From: Rhizobiaceae bacterium
GTDB taxonomy: Bacteria > Pseudomonadota > Alphaproteobacteria > Rhizobiales > Rhizobiaceae
Length of the DNA stretch: 58,016 nt
Direction of reading: 5' to 3'
Assembly (NCBI GenBank): GCA_905339215.1
Contig: CAJPFN010000127.1
Coordinates: 1-58,016 of the forward strand
Shown here in pieces: positions 56,726 through 58,016 of this stretch. The translations under genes and the position numbers were made by a program. The stretch's first letter is position 1. Every line of letters begins with the position of its first letter. A model generated the notes under the pieces. That model saw nothing but the letters and a program-made list of their open reading frames with translations. It was not told the DNA's origin and searched no databases.

Positions 56726-58016
56726 TCAGTGATTGTTCCGCGGGATCCCCTTGTGCGCGACGTCACGGTACCGGACCGCCGGTTTCAGCACCATGCCCTC
56801 GGAAAACTGGCCGACCATACCGCGCTGGATCTCCTGCCAGGGCGTCTGGTGGGCCGGATAGCGATAGCCGCCCTGTGAGACGAGTTCGGCGCGGCGGCGC
56901 GCGATCTCGTCGGCGGAGACGAGGATGTCCGCCGTGCCCTTGCGCAGGTCGATGCGCACGCGATCACCGTTCCGCAGGAGCGCCAGGCCGCCGCCGACAG
57001 CGGCCTCCGGCGAGGCGTTGAGGATCGACGGGCTGCCCGACGTGCCCGACTGGCGGCCGTCGCCGATGCAGGGGAGCGACAGCACGCCGTTCCTGATGAG
57101 ATAGGCCGGCGGCTGCATGTTGACGACCTCGGCGCCGCCCGGATAGCCGACCGGACCCGTGCCGCGCATGAACAGGATCGTCTTCTCGGTCAGGCCGAGC
57201 GCCGGATCGTCGATGCGCGAATGATACTCCTCCGGACCGTCGAAGACCTGGGCGATACCCTCGAAAGCGTCGGGGTCGTAGGGATTGGAGAGATAGCGGT
57301 CGCGGAACTCCTTCGAGATCACGCTGGTCTTCATGATCGCGCTGTCGAACAGGTTGCCCTTGAGGTTGATGAAGCCGGCGTCCCGCCGCAGCGGTTCGGC
57401 GACCGTGCGGATCACTTTCATGTCGAGGTTTTCCGCCGCGCGGCAATTGTCGCCGATCGAACGCCCATTGACGGTGACCGCACCCGGATGCGGGAGCAGG
57501 CCTTCCTTCATCAGCTCCGCAACGACGGCCGGCACGCCGCCGGCGTGATGATAGTCCTCGCCGAGGTATTCGCCGGCGGGCTGGAGATTGACGAGGAGGG
57601 GGATATGGTGGCCGACCTTCTGCCAGTCGTCGTTGTCCAGCGGCACGCCGAGATGGCGGGCGATGGCGTTGAGATGGATCGGCGCGTTGGTCGAGCCGCC
57701 GATGGCGGAATTGACGACGATCGCGTTCTCGAAGGCCTCGCGGGTCATGATGTCGGAAGGCTTCAGGTCCTCCATGACCATGTCGACGATGCGGCGACCG
57801 GTCTCGTAAGCGATCTGGCCGCGCTCGCGGTAGGGCGCCGGAATCGCCGCCGAGCCGGGAAGTTGCATGCCCAGCGCCTCGGCGAGGCTGTTCATCGTCG
57901 TCGCGGTACCCATCGTATTGCAGTAGCCGACCGACGGCGCCGACGAGGTGACGAGGTCCATGAACTGCTCGTAGTCGATCTCGCCGGCGGCGAGCCTTTC
58001 ACGCGCCTTCCACACG
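56726..58016 (-). CDS. IlvD/Edd-family dehydratase, N-terminus cut by window edge
   Basis: The visible 429 residues are the C-terminal part of an iron-sulfur dehydratase. A cluster cysteine is in [17 protein letters not shown], and later motifs are [34 protein letters not shown] and [16 protein letters not shown]. The C-terminus is [11 protein letters not shown]. IlvD acts in branched-chain amino acid synthesis, while close relatives dehydrate sugar acids such as L-arabonate or xylonate. The length and C-terminus look more like the sugar-acid group than IlvD itself, but this is tentative. The gene continues beyond 58016. Confidence 0.85.
   Translation of the reverse strand, partial: VWKARERLAAGEIDYEQFMDLVTSSAPSVGYCNTMGTATTMNSLAEALGMQLPGSAAIPAPYRERGQIAYETGRRIVDMVMEDLKPSDIMTREAFENAIVVNSAIGGSTNAPIHLNAIARHLGVPLDNDDWQKVGHHIPLLVNLQPAGEYLGEDYHHAGGVPAVVAELMKEGLLPHPGAVTVNGRSIGDNCRAAENLDMKVIRTVAEPLRRDAGFINLKGNLFDSAIMKTSVISKEFRDRYLSNPYDPDAFEGIAQVFDGPEEYHSRIDDPALGLTEKTILFMRGTGPVGYPGGAEVVNMQPPAYLIRNGVLSLPCIGDGRQSGTSGSPSILNASPEAAVGGGLALLRNGDRVRIDLRKGTADILVSADEIARRRAELVSQGGYRYPAHQTPWQEIQRGMVGQFSEGMVLKPAVRYRDVAHKGIPRNNH

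Overview
The window is GC-rich alphaproteobacterial chromosome, most likely Hyphomicrobiales close to Mesorhizobium/Phyllobacteriaceae. This is inferred from protein character: a class I lysyl-tRNA synthetase, a PodJ-type polar factor, a LuxI/LuxR pair, TIGR02186 and DUF3429 proteins, and dense intergenic hairpins. No 16S gene is present, so the genus is a judgement.

Layout. Positions 1 to about 3370 look like the end of an integrated element. They hold a partial antirepressor-like gene, a chain of RNA hairpins resembling phage C4 antisense RNA, an IS1595-family transposase, a DUF6471 gene and two unknown genes. The element abuts a glycosyltransferase gene that loses its C-terminal half exactly at the junction. 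Next comes a quorum-sensing locus (3359-7077, minus strand): luxR with an in-frame amber codon inside its DNA-binding domain, luxI, a crotonase and the broken glycosyltransferase. From 7.3 to 13.4 kb are housekeeping and small genes (solute-binding protein, TerB, LysRS, thermonuclease, S24 peptidase, DsbA-type isomerase, thioesterase).

From 13.5 to 21 kb a minus-strand block encodes fatty acid beta-oxidation: multifunctional FadJ, a thiolase, two acyl-CoA dehydrogenases and a MerR regulator. A near-identical inverted repeat lies before the large dehydrogenase and before a nitronate monooxygenase 16 kb away, and a related half-site lies before merR, suggesting one small regulon. Then follow podJ (21.3-25.2 kb), a TauE/TIGR02186/DUF3429 cluster, and a ligase-associated DNA repair set (PdeM endonuclease, Lhr-type helicase, metallo-beta-lactamase exonuclease, ATP-dependent ligase) arranged divergently around a methyltransferase gene.

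From 37 kb on: tRNA-Thr(CGT), a stress membrane protein, a complete dipeptide ABC transporter operon, DUF924, an acyl-CoA synthetase with a 165-residue Lys/Ala/Pro-rich N-terminal extension, phosphoglucose isomerase overlapping a HAD phosphatase, a MocR regulator followed by a pyrrolysine-free MttB-like methyltransferase, and a secreted CHAT peptidase translationally coupled to a secreted TPR protein. The window ends inside an IlvD/Edd-family dehydratase gene.

The best candidates for new biology are the exported CHAT/TPR pair, the LuxI-crotonase operon with its broken LuxR, the MerR regulon, and the IS1595/DUF6471 palindromes with the C4-like RNA. Starts were picked by eye from Shine-Dalgarno spacing and family N-termini; no database search was possible.
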